Below are positions 32,641 through 40,921 of a stretch of 64,000 nucleotides of DNA, in pieces. Source of the stretch: CAYHPR01 sp964358895. Its GTDB lineage: Archaea; Micrarchaeota; Micrarchaeia; CABMEP01. The stretch is from assembly GCA_964358895.1 (NCBI GenBank), contig CAYHPR010000001.1:57276-121275 (forward strand), given 5' to 3'. A program made the translations under genes and the position numbers. How positions within the stretch are numbered: position 1 is the first letter of the stretch; each line of letters opens with the position of its first letter. A model generated the notes under the pieces. The model was not told where the DNA came from and ran no database searches. It saw nothing but the letters and a program-made list of their open reading frames with translations.

Positions 32641-33948
32641 TTATTTTATTTTCAGCTCATTCTCAATATCAGTTATTATCGAGGAAGAGGTCTCTTTAGC
32701 TGAATCGCATGCTGACAATATCTGATCAAGATCAGGATGCTTCTGAATAATTTGCCTGTGCACCTGAATCGTTTTCAGCACAACCGTATTCACATCTGTA
32801 AACCTGATTTTTTGTTCAGCGAACGCCTGAACAGAGGATTCGATCGCAGTTGTTATTGCTGCATGCATCGTACCTTCCTCTTTCAACGCATCCATTCCAA
32901 ATTCTATAATTGGAAAACGAGCTTTGTCAGGGATATCGAAAACAAGCCCCTTTAACCCTAACAAACTGTTAAGGCTGGAGAGTATATTGGAATCTGTGTT
33001 AAAATTTAGATGTCGAGCCTCGCTAATTATTATCTCGTCTTTGTCATGATAACTTTTCCGATGGCTGTTGTCGTAACTTAAAAGTGAGTGTAGAATTGGA
33101 ATCTTCATATCCTGCGGACCTAGCTGCGAAACGAGGACTCCGTTGCTAAAAAGGACACCTCCGTGAAATTGGCTGGTCTTTTCAATAACAACTTGGATGT
33201 TATCGAAAGGAATGTCGAAAAAATAATGCACTTCCAACGCTTCGAGTATCTTGTTAGCCAGAAGCGCACTGTATCTCTTAACATCTGGACCCATGTCTGG
33301 CCAATTTTTATGCTCAAGCGTTTCCTCGGGTGTCACATTATGCAGCCTTTCGATCGGGTATTTTTCTTTATCATAAAAAATACCACCTGAACTCGGCAAA
33401 AAAACCATTTGTATTTTACTATCCTTATCCAGATCACGTCCAGCTGAGATACATCTTTCGACAGCGGAAATCTCGCTGTCAATTGGAAAAACTCTTCCCA
33501 TGCCGTGTTTCTTTGTTAATGGCATTATAACTGAACCCGCGATGCTTATTGATTCTTTATTGGCGATCGGAACAAATTTTCCGTGTTTTACTGCCTCGAT
33601 AGTGGCACATATGCCAACCGAAGTCGAAAGTGCATTAACAACGATGTCGACATCTGGAAGTGTCGATATTCTGGTTAATCCTTCTTCATCAAAAAAGATA
33701 TGTGCTTGGTTTTTTTTATTTTTGTTTCTATTTAGCCTAACTTTTAATTGTCCCGTTGCGGATGGACTGCCAACTGAAACGAATGCTGGTTGCAACTCCT
33801 TACATATGTCAACCAGTGGCTCTGTCAAAGAACGAGTAGCAATCCCATAAAACTTATACTTATCGGGATTTTTGCTTATTATCTCTGCAGTCTTACGTCC
33901 GATGTCGCCGAATCCAAGTATTGCAACTCTTTTTCTTTGGTCGCCCAT
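32641..33948 (-). CDS. dxr: 1-deoxy-D-xylulose 5-phosphate reductoisomerase (divergent DXR)
   Basis: Second MEP-pathway enzyme, making MEP from DXP with NADPH and a divalent metal. Catalytic residues are kept in order: ANKES (129-133), PIDSEISA with Asp157 and Glu159 (metal), SSGG near 186, His213 in HKNW, and NKILE with Asn232, Lys233, Glu236. The nucleotide loop is ILGFGDIG instead of GSTGSIG, and the rest is clearly diverged; length 435 exceeds the usual 380-400. The gene is AT-rich like the host genome, unlike ispG next to it. It is convergent with ispG, 12 bases apart, and follows dxs. Confidence 0.93.
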   Translation of the reverse strand: MGDQRKRVAILGFGDIGRKTAEIISKNPDKYKFYGIATRSLTEPLVDICKELQPAFVSVGSPSATGQLKVRLNRNKNKKNQAHIFFDEEGLTRISTLPDVDIVVNALSTSVGICATIEAVKHGKFVPIANKESISIAGSVIMPLTKKHGMGRVFPIDSEISAVERCISAGRDLDKDSKIQMVFLPSSGGIFYDKEKYPIERLHNVTPEETLEHKNWPDMGPDVKRYSALLANKILEALEVHYFFDIPFDNIQVVIEKTSQFHGGVLFSNGVLVSQLGPQDMKIPILHSLLSYDNSHRKSYHDKDEIIISEARHLNFNTDSNILSSLNSLLGLKGLVFDIPDKARFPIIEFGMDALKEEGTMHAAITTAIESSVQAFAEQKIRFTDVNTVVLKTIQVHRQIIQKHPDLDQILSACDSAKETSSSIITDIENELKIK

Positions 33949-33994
33949 CTTTTACCCACAATAAAATTGAATGCTAATAGAAACGGTTGAGATA

Positions 33995-35935
33995 TTATTG
34001 TTTTGTGCCAAGCAGTTCTTTTGCTGTTTGAACAATTCCCTCAGAGCTGAGTCCTATCTGCTTCAACAGATCTGATCGAAGTCCATGCTCAAGGAATTGA
34101 TCAGGGATTCCTAGAATCTTCATTTGAATATCAGCAAGTCCATTGAACTTAAAGAGTTCTGCAACTCCACTGCCAAATCCACCGATTGCAGTTCCTTCTT
34201 CAATCGTAATAACCTTTCCACATTTTGCTGCTACTGCTTTCAGAAGTTTTTCGTCCATTGGTTTTGCGAATCTTCCGTTGACAACTGTTACCATTATTCC
34301 TTCCTTCTTCAGCTGCTCAGCTGCCTTGATTGCTGTCTCGACCATTGCACCATAAGCGAATATTGCTAAGTCATCACCGTTCTGAACCTCAATCTTTCCT
34401 TTGCCCATCTCAATCTTGAGATCTTTAGGAGCTGGTGCACCGCTTGCGGATGCTTTAGGGAATCTTATAGATATTGGACCATTGTGGTTATGTGCAAAGT
34501 CTAACATAGCTGACAATTCATGCTCGTCCTTTGGAGCCATGCTGACCATGTTAGGAATCATTCTCATATAAGCAATATCGAATGGACCTTGCTGAGTTGC
34601 GTTGTCATCAACAAGTCCTGCGTTATTCATAACAAAAGTAACTGGCAAATTCTGAAGGCATACTTCATAAATGACTTCATCATAAGCACGAGCTAAGAAA
34701 CTTGAATAGATTGCTACAACAGGTCGCATTCCTGCCTTTGCTAAACCTGAAGCAATCGTTACTCCATTCTGTTCAGCGATTCCAACATCTAAGAATCGAT
34801 CAGGGAATTCTTTTGAAAACTTGAGTAACCCTGTTCCAATAGGCATTGCTGCAGTCATTGCAACAATTCTTGGATCAACCTTAGCTTGTTCCATTAATTT
34901 GTTACAGAATATGTCTGCGTACGCTGGAAGGTTTGACTTTTTGACGATGTCTCCGCTCTCTGGATCAAATTGGCCAAGTCCGTGATACTTTCCATTGACA
35001 TCTTGATCGGATTCTGCGAACTCACATCCTTTTCCTTTTTGAGTTATAACATGAACAATTACAGGACCTTTGATTAATGCTGCTTTTTTGAACGTGTCGA
35101 TAAGAAGTGAAAGGTTGTGGCCGTCAAGTGGTCCGAAATAAGTATAACCGAGTTCTTCAAAAACAATTCCAGGCGTAAGCACAGAGAGAGCTGCTTCTCT
35201 TAGTCTTCGGACAGCTGCCGTCAGCTCTTCCTTTTCCTTTGGAATATTGTCAAGAAGCAAATGAATATCGCCACGGACTTGATGGTAAATTGGTGTGCTT
35301 AAGATATTGTTACCAACCGAAAGACGGTTATTGTATGCCTGGATGGCACCAACTGTCTGATTGTAAGACATTTTGTTATCATTAATTACGATTATGACTT
35401 TTGTCTGTTTGTATCCCGCAAAATTAAGACCTTCAAGAGCAACTCCGCCTGTAAGTGCTCCGTCTCCAATAATGGCAACAACATGATTGCTCTCTTTCTT
35501 CAGATCTCTGGCCAAAGCCATACCTATAGCCTGTGAAATCGATGGACTTGCATGACCAGTAATGAACTGATCGTGTTCGCTTTCAGCGGGATCAGGAAAA
35601 CCTGCAATTCCTCCCTGTTTCCTTAGGCCTTCAAACTTGCTGGAACGACCCGTAAGGATCTTGTGAACGTAAGACTGGTGACCTGTATCAAATAGAAGTT
35701 TGTCCTTTGGTGAGTTGAAAACATAATGAAGAGCTATACTGAGCTCAACAACACCTAGATTTGGAGATAGATGACCTCCATTCTTACTGATCCGGTCAAC
35801 AAGGAAGTCACGGATCTCTGCGGATAGCTTTGATAGTTCGTTTAGTTTTAGTTTCTTGACATCTGCTGGACCTCTGATTGTTGGCAAGATGCCTTGTAGA
35901 TTAACCTCTTTTTCCTTTCCTTTGTCATTACCCAT
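33995..35935 (-). CDS. dxs: 1-deoxy-D-xylulose-5-phosphate synthase (DXS)
   Basis: First MEP-pathway enzyme, a thiamine-diphosphate transketolase-like protein that condenses pyruvate and glyceraldehyde 3-phosphate, 646 residues. GGHLSPNLGVVELSIALHYVF, DTGHQSYVHKILTGR and the ThDP motif GDGALTGG...INDN are intact, as are the PYR-domain MPIGTGLLKF, DVGIAEQ and C-terminal TIEEGTAIGGFGSGV. The ATG at 35935 is preferred over one eight codons upstream because AGGTG sits just before it. It is probably co-transcribed with dxr. A hairpin and a palindrome lie in its leader (35997-36040). Confidence 0.97.
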   Translation of the reverse strand: MGNDKGKEKEVNLQGILPTIRGPADVKKLKLNELSKLSAEIRDFLVDRISKNGGHLSPNLGVVELSIALHYVFNSPKDKLLFDTGHQSYVHKILTGRSSKFEGLRKQGGIAGFPDPAESEHDQFITGHASPSISQAIGMALARDLKKESNHVVAIIGDGALTGGVALEGLNFAGYKQTKVIIVINDNKMSYNQTVGAIQAYNNRLSVGNNILSTPIYHQVRGDIHLLLDNIPKEKEELTAAVRRLREAALSVLTPGIVFEELGYTYFGPLDGHNLSLLIDTFKKAALIKGPVIVHVITQKGKGCEFAESDQDVNGKYHGLGQFDPESGDIVKKSNLPAYADIFCNKLMEQAKVDPRIVAMTAAMPIGTGLLKFSKEFPDRFLDVGIAEQNGVTIASGLAKAGMRPVVAIYSSFLARAYDEVIYEVCLQNLPVTFVMNNAGLVDDNATQQGPFDIAYMRMIPNMVSMAPKDEHELSAMLDFAHNHNGPISIRFPKASASGAPAPKDLKIEMGKGKIEVQNGDDLAIFAYGAMVETAIKAAEQLKKEGIMVTVVNGRFAKPMDEKLLKAVAAKCGKVITIEEGTAIGGFGSGVAELFKFNGLADIQMKILGIPDQFLEHGLRSDLLKQIGLSSEGIVQTAKELLGTKQ

Positions 35936-35996
35936 TTGGTCGCACCTATAATGTATCATTTAGTGTAGTCTATTTCTTTTCTAGTTCAAATTAATT

Positions 35997-36040
35997 GAAA
36001 CCGTCTCCCGGTTTCCTGATTTTTGTCGCCAGTACTGTAC
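35997..36040 (-). promoter_or_regulatory. dxs leader hairpin and palindrome
   Basis: GAAACCG (35997-36003) and CGGTTTC (36009-36015) form a seven-base-pair hairpin around five bases. A few bases further from dxs is the perfect palindrome CAGTACTG followed by TACTG (about 36032-36044). A TATA-like sequence on the minus strand near 36055-36062 would put both elements in or near the 5' leader of dxs. Attenuation or repressor binding are possible uses. Confidence 0.45.
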
Positions 36041-36181
36041 TGTCGCACACCACATATAGAATAGTAGTAGCAAATTAAGATTTATAAACACGTCGCTAGT
36101 CAATTGACGAATCGTCAAGAGACGTGATTAACGTTTCACATCAAGCGAATGGAAGTCTAAAGGAAGCCCCAGCTTGCCCAA

Positions 36182-37198
36182 TTATTTGCTTGCCAAGTTA
36201 TCTGATTTTTTCCGGTTCCTTGCTTTATCAAGATACGCTCTAACTTCTTTGTTTTGTGGGCTTATTTTAAGCGCAAGCTCTGCATATTTTTCTGCTTCGC
36301 CAAGATCGTTAGTTTCCAAACTGACTTCTGTAAGAAGAGATAACGGCTCAGTCCATCCAGGGTTTAGTTTGTTAGCCTGTTTGAAATGCTCTTTCGCCTT
36401 ATCAAATAATGTGCAGCCTTTATAGTATTGTCCTAACCAAAAATGTGCAAGTGAATTATTCTTAATTTGAAGAGATTTGCTTGCTGACTTAAATCCTTCG
36501 TCAGAATTTCCATTCAAAAGATAGTTTCCGGCAGAATCAGCATAGTGTAAAGCAATCTCATCCTCGTCAGTCTCGACAATTTTGTATTCGTCTGCTTTCA
36601 CTCCGAAGATATCTTTTGTTGGATCTAACAAAATAATCTGGCCATATTTTGCATCGTTTATCGTTTTTAACTTCCTTACTAACCAAGGAATGTCGCAGCC
36701 GATAATAGCAACACACACATGGCTGTATAACATATTACTGTCTCGCATTATCACCATTTTTGCAGAAAAATTAAAATTACGTAATTTTTTGATATGATTC
36801 AGTGTCTTTACCATAAACCAAGACATCTCATTGCAGTCTCCTCCCTTTTTTTCACAAACAACCGAAGGCGTCCTACTCACAGTGCCGTTTGAAAGGCTAT
36901 CATACTGTTCAACTAATCCAAAGGTCCCTCCAGATTTAAAATGTTCAAATATTATTTTCACTGCACTATATTCGTCAGATAAACCTAAAACAAGAAGCTC
37001 GCTCTCGGATTTTACTAGTGGGGGGATCTCGAATTCATTTTTATTTGCTTCTGATTGAACCCTTGAAGAAGTCTCTTTTGCCCAGACTAAAACTTCAGAT
37101 CCTTTCTTAAAATTAAAAAATTCTGTAGGTGCTGGAGAAGTAACTAATGCAGATGCGATTCCGACACAAGTTATAAGTTTTCGTATATTGTTCATCAT
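36182..37198 (-). CDS. Exported transglutaminase-like protein with TPR repeats
   Basis: A 338-residue protein. Residues 1-25 form a signal-peptide-like hydrophobic start. A transglutaminase/papain-like core follows, with the triad Cys122 (KKGGDCNEMSW), His160 (MLYSHVCVAI) and Asp192 (ILLDPTKD). From about 215 to 330 there are tandem TPR-like helices (SLAHFWLGQYYKGCTLFDKAKEHFKQA, NDLGEAEKYAELALKISPQNKEV). Such combinations may process or bind proteins at the cell surface. It begins directly after the stop of the gene at 37199, so the two form an operon. Substrate unknown. Confidence 0.75.
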   Translation of the reverse strand: MMNNIRKLITCVGIASALVTSPAPTEFFNFKKGSEVLVWAKETSSRVQSEANKNEFEIPPLVKSESELLVLGLSDEYSAVKIIFEHFKSGGTFGLVEQYDSLSNGTVSRTPSVVCEKKGGDCNEMSWFMVKTLNHIKKLRNFNFSAKMVIMRDSNMLYSHVCVAIIGCDIPWLVRKLKTINDAKYGQIILLDPTKDIFGVKADEYKIVETDEDEIALHYADSAGNYLLNGNSDEGFKSASKSLQIKNNSLAHFWLGQYYKGCTLFDKAKEHFKQANKLNPGWTEPLSLLTEVSLETNDLGEAEKYAELALKISPQNKEVRAYLDKARNRKKSDNLASK

Positions 37199-37864
37199 TT
37201 ACCACTTAGCATTCTGGACGATTAGTATCCTTGGTAATGCTTCATTTACGACGTGCGCTTCATTGAACTCAACCTTTAATTCTTTCAATTTTGCTTTAAG
37301 CTGATCATCTGTTAATTTGCCTTCTTTCGTTACAATTAAACGCTGTGACAAAGGTGCGTTGCTTATCACTGAAAGAATCTCAAAATATTGCAACCCTGTT
37401 GTTTTATCGAGCACAGGATAACTAACTAAAAAATTGCTCGCTTTCGGTTTTTCCAGTTTAATTCCTGCCAATAATGCATGCTCGCTTTCGCGTAAATTTA
37501 AGGCTGCTTTATATTCCTCTAATTTTTTCATTGCTGCATCTCCTGAAAGGAGATGAGCGGATATGATACCTCCGCTTAAAAAAATGTCTTCTCTGCTTCC
37601 ATGAAAGTTTTCCTTGGCAACAGAACCCAAGTTTTGGAATGCTGCGCTAAACTCATCATAAGCCTTAACGAAGTTTCGAAAGTTCTTTTTACTGGATATG
37701 TGCTCTTTTAATTCGTTTATGTAGTTAGTTGCAGTAATATCAAAAGTTTGTCTTTTCTTTTCAGGCAACAATTTATACTCGCTCGCATTTTTAATTTGCT
37801 CAACGAATTTGTAAACATTATCCGGAATCATTAAACTTGATTCTTTCATCGCAGATTCAGACAT
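37199..37864 (-). CDS. Hypothetical protein paired with the transglutaminase-TPR gene
   Basis: A 221-residue mostly helical protein with no recognised family. Visible features are NVYKFVEQIKNASEYKL, a central helical bundle (HISSKKNFRNFVKAYDEFSAAFQNLG) and a C-terminal strand-rich part ending ALPRILIVQNAKW. The start is ATG 37864: a TATA-like TTTATATATC at about 37886-37895 lies the right distance upstream for a leaderless transcript. The stop is immediately followed by the start of the transglutaminase-TPR gene, so it may be a partner or inhibitor. Confidence 0.6.
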   Translation of the reverse strand: MSESAMKESSLMIPDNVYKFVEQIKNASEYKLLPEKKRQTFDITATNYINELKEHISSKKNFRNFVKAYDEFSAAFQNLGSVAKENFHGSREDIFLSGGIISAHLLSGDAAMKKLEEYKAALNLRESEHALLAGIKLEKPKASNFLVSYPVLDKTTGLQYFEILSVISNAPLSQRLIVTKEGKLTDDQLKAKLKELKVEFNEAHVVNEALPRILIVQNAKW

Positions 37865-37938
37865 AATATATTGTGGCAAAAGAGATATATAAACTTGTCT
37901 AAAACCTGGCTCTGTTTGAGATAGATGTTAGTCCTCAT

Positions 37939-39156
37939 TCAGAAAAATAGTTTCAGTATGGTTCTTGGGCTTACTAAATTTTGAGCAAGACTATAGTCGT
38001 TCTGCATCCTTGAACTCAGTTCTATCAGTTCTTTTTTCTTTGAAGCCCTTTGAACAACCCAATCGAAAACTGTCTCGTTTAATATCAGAAATTCCAACCA
38101 TCTAAATCCCTTGACTTCGGGTTCCAACACTTTCCACAGCATTTCATCATATTCATTTAGGCTTTCAGCACTGAAATTATTTCTATCAAATGCATTAACG
38201 ATTGCTTGGGCGGCAATCTTCCCACTTCTCATACTTGGACCAACGCCTTCTCCACTGAAAGTCATTGCAAATGTTCCTGCATCCCCGACAAGTACGAAGC
38301 CTGCACCTGAACACTTTCTGCGTTTGCCAAGAACACTCAATCCCCATTGTTTGGGTTCTCCAGCTCTTTTGGCATTCTTGAAACGATCCCTAAATTTTTC
38401 ACTTTGAATAACTTCGTTTAATTTCTCTTCTAGCTTAGTTCCCTGTTTTTCTATATCCTCAAACCTCATCGCCAGACCGATATTACATTTGTGGTTATCG
38501 ACAGGAAATATCCAAAAATAACCTGGGCAGATTCCTTTGAGATAATAGAGTTCACACCTGTCACTTGCCCCTGTCACTCCTTCATAGTATGCACGAATGT
38601 TAAGCGCATGTCTTCCCCTTACCTGCGGACTTATTCCGATTGCGTTTGCTATTGGACTTTGGCTTCCGTCAGCAGCCACAACTATGCTTGCATAAGTAAC
38701 TTCTTCCAGTCCTCGCTCATTCTTGAACCAAACCCCAGTCACCTGCTTCCCTTCAAGTGCAGGGCCAGTAACTGTGCATCTTTCCCTAAGTTCGATATTT
38801 TTATTCTTCTTACATGCTTCGGCAAGAAAGTTATCAAAAACTTCACGCCTTACGTTATACCAAGGTCCTTTTTCCTTCACGTCTTGTTCCCAGAGAGGTG
38901 TATACATCTCATGCCCGCTTGGCGATGCAACAAGAACACCGTTAATTTCTTTTTTTGGAAGTTTCGTAAATTCTTTCCAGAGTCCAAGTTCCTTTACAAT
39001 ATCAAGACATTTCCAAGTCTTATTATCTGCACAAACCTTATCACGTGGAAATTTTTCCTTTTCCAAGATAAGAACTTTTTTACCTGCATTCGCAAGGAAA
39101 AGTGCAGTGGTCGTACCAGCTGGACCTGCACCACAAACAATAACGTCGTAATTCAT
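37939..39156 (-). CDS. Geranylgeranyl-reductase-family FAD oxidoreductase
   Basis: FAD enzyme of the family that saturates the isoprenoid chains of archaeal lipids, 405 residues. The N-terminal GAGPAGTTTALFLANAG and ILEKEKFPRDKVCA bind FAD; VVAADGSQSPIANAIG and VLVGDAGTFAMTFSGEGVGPSMRSG are the other FAD motifs. YYLKGICPGYFWIFPV is the PxYxWxFP signature of the substrate site. It is located 2 kb from dxs and fits isoprenoid-lipid metabolism, though family members also reduce other prenyl groups. Confidence 0.87.
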   Translation of the reverse strand: MNYDVIVCGAGPAGTTTALFLANAGKKVLILEKEKFPRDKVCADNKTWKCLDIVKELGLWKEFTKLPKKEINGVLVASPSGHEMYTPLWEQDVKEKGPWYNVRREVFDNFLAEACKKNKNIELRERCTVTGPALEGKQVTGVWFKNERGLEEVTYASIVVAADGSQSPIANAIGISPQVRGRHALNIRAYYEGVTGASDRCELYYLKGICPGYFWIFPVDNHKCNIGLAMRFEDIEKQGTKLEEKLNEVIQSEKFRDRFKNAKRAGEPKQWGLSVLGKRRKCSGAGFVLVGDAGTFAMTFSGEGVGPSMRSGKIAAQAIVNAFDRNNFSAESLNEYDEMLWKVLEPEVKGFRWLEFLILNETVFDWVVQRASKKKELIELSSRMQNDYSLAQNLVSPRTILKLFF

Positions 39157-39223
39157 GAAACCACAGAATAAGTCTGAATGTTATTAGCAGTTATTATATA
39201 AAATATAACCTAAAAATATTAAC

Positions 39224-39916
39224 ATGGTCAATCTTCGAATTATTCTTGTTAATCCGGAATATCAGCAGAATATCGGTTACTGCGCAAGAATTATAAAAAA
39301 CTTCGGCTTCAACGATCTTTGGATTGTCAGTGGACCAAAAATTGGCCAAGAAGCAATCAAATATTCGAAACATGCTGCGGATGTTTTGAATAATGTAAAG
39401 GCTGTCAAAAGCCTTGACACTGCAATCAAGGACTGCTCAATCGTAATTGGAACTACTGCCATCGAAGCTGCGGGAAAAAACATCCTGAGGAATTCGATAA
39501 CTCCAAAAGAACTGACTAAACAAATTAAAGGAAACAGTGAAAAAGTTGCAATTCTTATCGGCAGTGAGGGAAAAGGATTAGACGTAAAAGATCTTGAGAA
39601 ATGTGACATAATCGTCAGAATTCCTGCGAATGAAGAGTATGGAACATTAAATATTTCACATGCACTTGCAATCATTCTTTACGAATTGAATCAAAAAAGA
39701 ATAGGTGAACCACGAAGTAGTGATTTCATAGATCCACATGACAGAAAATTTCTTATCAGTTCGATTGATTCTGCAGTGTCAAAGATGTCCGGATTAAAGA
39801 ATTCGAACACGATAAAACTTGCAGTAAGAAGAGTAATATACAGAGGGGTGCGATCCCCAATCGAGGGTCGCGCTCTGATTCAGTTTTTAAAAAACCTGAA
39901 TAAAAACAAAAAATAA
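39224..39916 (+). CDS. trmJ: TrmJ-like tRNA 2'-O-methyltransferase (SPOUT)
   Basis: SAM-dependent SpoU-type methyltransferase, 230 residues. Motif 1 PEYQQNIGYCARIIKNFGF, motif 2 VAILIGSEGKGL and motif 3 IPANEEYGTLNISHALAIILYEL are all in place and form the knot. The TrmJ group methylates position 32 of the tRNA anticodon loop; this is by resemblance. A TATA element TTATATAAAA at 39194-39203 lies about 25 bases before the ATG. Confidence 0.9.
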   Translation: MVNLRIILVNPEYQQNIGYCARIIKNFGFNDLWIVSGPKIGQEAIKYSKHAADVLNNVKAVKSLDTAIKDCSIVIGTTAIEAAGKNILRNSITPKELTKQIKGNSEKVAILIGSEGKGLDVKDLEKCDIIVRIPANEEYGTLNISHALAIILYELNQKRIGEPRSSDFIDPHDRKFLISSIDSAVSKMSGLKNSNTIKLAVRRVIYRGVRSPIEGRALIQFLKNLNKNKK

Positions 39917-39926
39917 TCGATTTAAC

Positions 39927-40289
39927 TCATTTCTTTCTCTTAACAATTTTGATTCCTTCTGGTGTTAAGATCAAGGTCTCGTTGCCGATACGTGCTATGT
40001 CTCCATTGATTTTCATTGCATAACCCTTCAGCTCTCCTATCGCGTTCTTCAATCGAGTTTGTTGCTTTGAAAGAGGCCCAAAGTTAAGCAAAATAATGTT
40101 TCCTTTGCTTAGTTCGTTCTCTACAACGCTTACATCTGTCTCGCTTTCTAAGGCGATTGGTTTGACAAAGCGGTCAGCCCCTTCATGGAGAATATCCACG
40201 CCCTCGAGCTCAGCTGTATCCATGTATTCTTCAAGATCCATTTCCTTTCCGAGCCCTAGTAAACCTGAGAGCTTTTGTAACATTCCCAT
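39927..40289 (-). CDS. sepF: Cell-division protein SepF
   Basis: Archaeal SepF, the membrane anchor for FtsZ, 120 residues. MGMLQKLSGLLGLGKEM is an amphipathic membrane-binding helix; the core PIALESETDVSVVENELSKGNIILLNF and ELKGYAMKINGDIARIGNETLILTPEGI is the SepF dimer fold. GAGGTGG lies before the start. It shows that the organism divides by an FtsZ-based system. Confidence 0.88.
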   Translation of the reverse strand: MGMLQKLSGLLGLGKEMDLEEYMDTAELEGVDILHEGADRFVKPIALESETDVSVVENELSKGNIILLNFGPLSKQQTRLKNAIGELKGYAMKINGDIARIGNETLILTPEGIKIVKRKK

Positions 40290-40434
40290 CGTGCCACCTC
40301 GATAATAACATTAAATGATAACTTATTAAAGCTTTTCTAAAACTCTTTCGGAGAGAAAAAGTTTAGTAAAGACGATTATTTTAACGCTTCCTTCGAATCT
40401 GTTTTTTAGAGTATTGAAAAAATCCTTCAAAAAA

Positions 40435-40818
40435 TTAGTAACCTACTAGACTTTCAAACATTATTCTTACTTCGTTAACTTCATCAGGTCCAAAATCATT
40501 TCGCAGCATTTGCAATTGTTTCAAAGCTAAGTGATAATCCGATAGTTCCTTTTTGAACATCTCGAAGCTTTTGAGATCATCGCTCTCCTCTTTTATCGCT
40601 CTCATGGACGCTCGGTGTTTTTTTGTCATTAAATCCTCTGCATTAAAGAAACTAACTAACATCTTGTCTATTTCTGGCCTTATTCTCATGAGTTCTGTAA
40701 TGCCAATAAGCATTGGTAGTTGTTTTTTATGAGATTCGTGTAAATTGTGCATCTTCCATAATGCTAGCTGACGACCAGGAAACGGTCCTCTTAACACTTC
40801 TGTTTTTCTGATTTGCAT
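40435..40818 (-). CDS. Hypothetical helical protein
   Basis: A 127-residue charged, all-helical protein that I do not recognise. It starts MQIRKTEVLRGPFPGRQLALWKM and contains a long helix around ADLMTKKHRASMRAIKEE-like sequence and LKQLQMLRNDFGPDEVNEVR. No cysteines, membrane segments or catalytic motifs are seen. It stands alone between sepF and the PIN-ATPase gene. Confidence 0.55.
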   Translation of the reverse strand: MQIRKTEVLRGPFPGRQLALWKMHNLHESHKKQLPMLIGITELMRIRPEIDKMLVSFFNAEDLMTKKHRASMRAIKEESDDLKSFEMFKKELSDYHLALKQLQMLRNDFGPDEVNEVRIMFESLVGY

Positions 40819-40921
40819 ATTATCTCTTTTTTATATCTCTTTTACAATATTTAATAGTTTCCTTTCTTATAGTTCGGGAACACTTATGGAGAATCACTTA
40901 AAATAATCTCCATCAGGTTTC

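Noticed and set aside
30004..35935. Bacterial contamination as explanation of the MEP genes
   Set aside because: There is no gap between archaeal nmd3 on one side and sepF, TrmJ and aIF5A-type genes on the other, and ispG has an archaeal TATA box. Read-level support could still be checked.
36063..36170. Small RNA gene on the plus strand after the TATA-like sequence at 36081
   Set aside because: A TATA-like ATTTATAAA is present, but I see no stable conserved fold or coding frame downstream; evidence is too thin to call.
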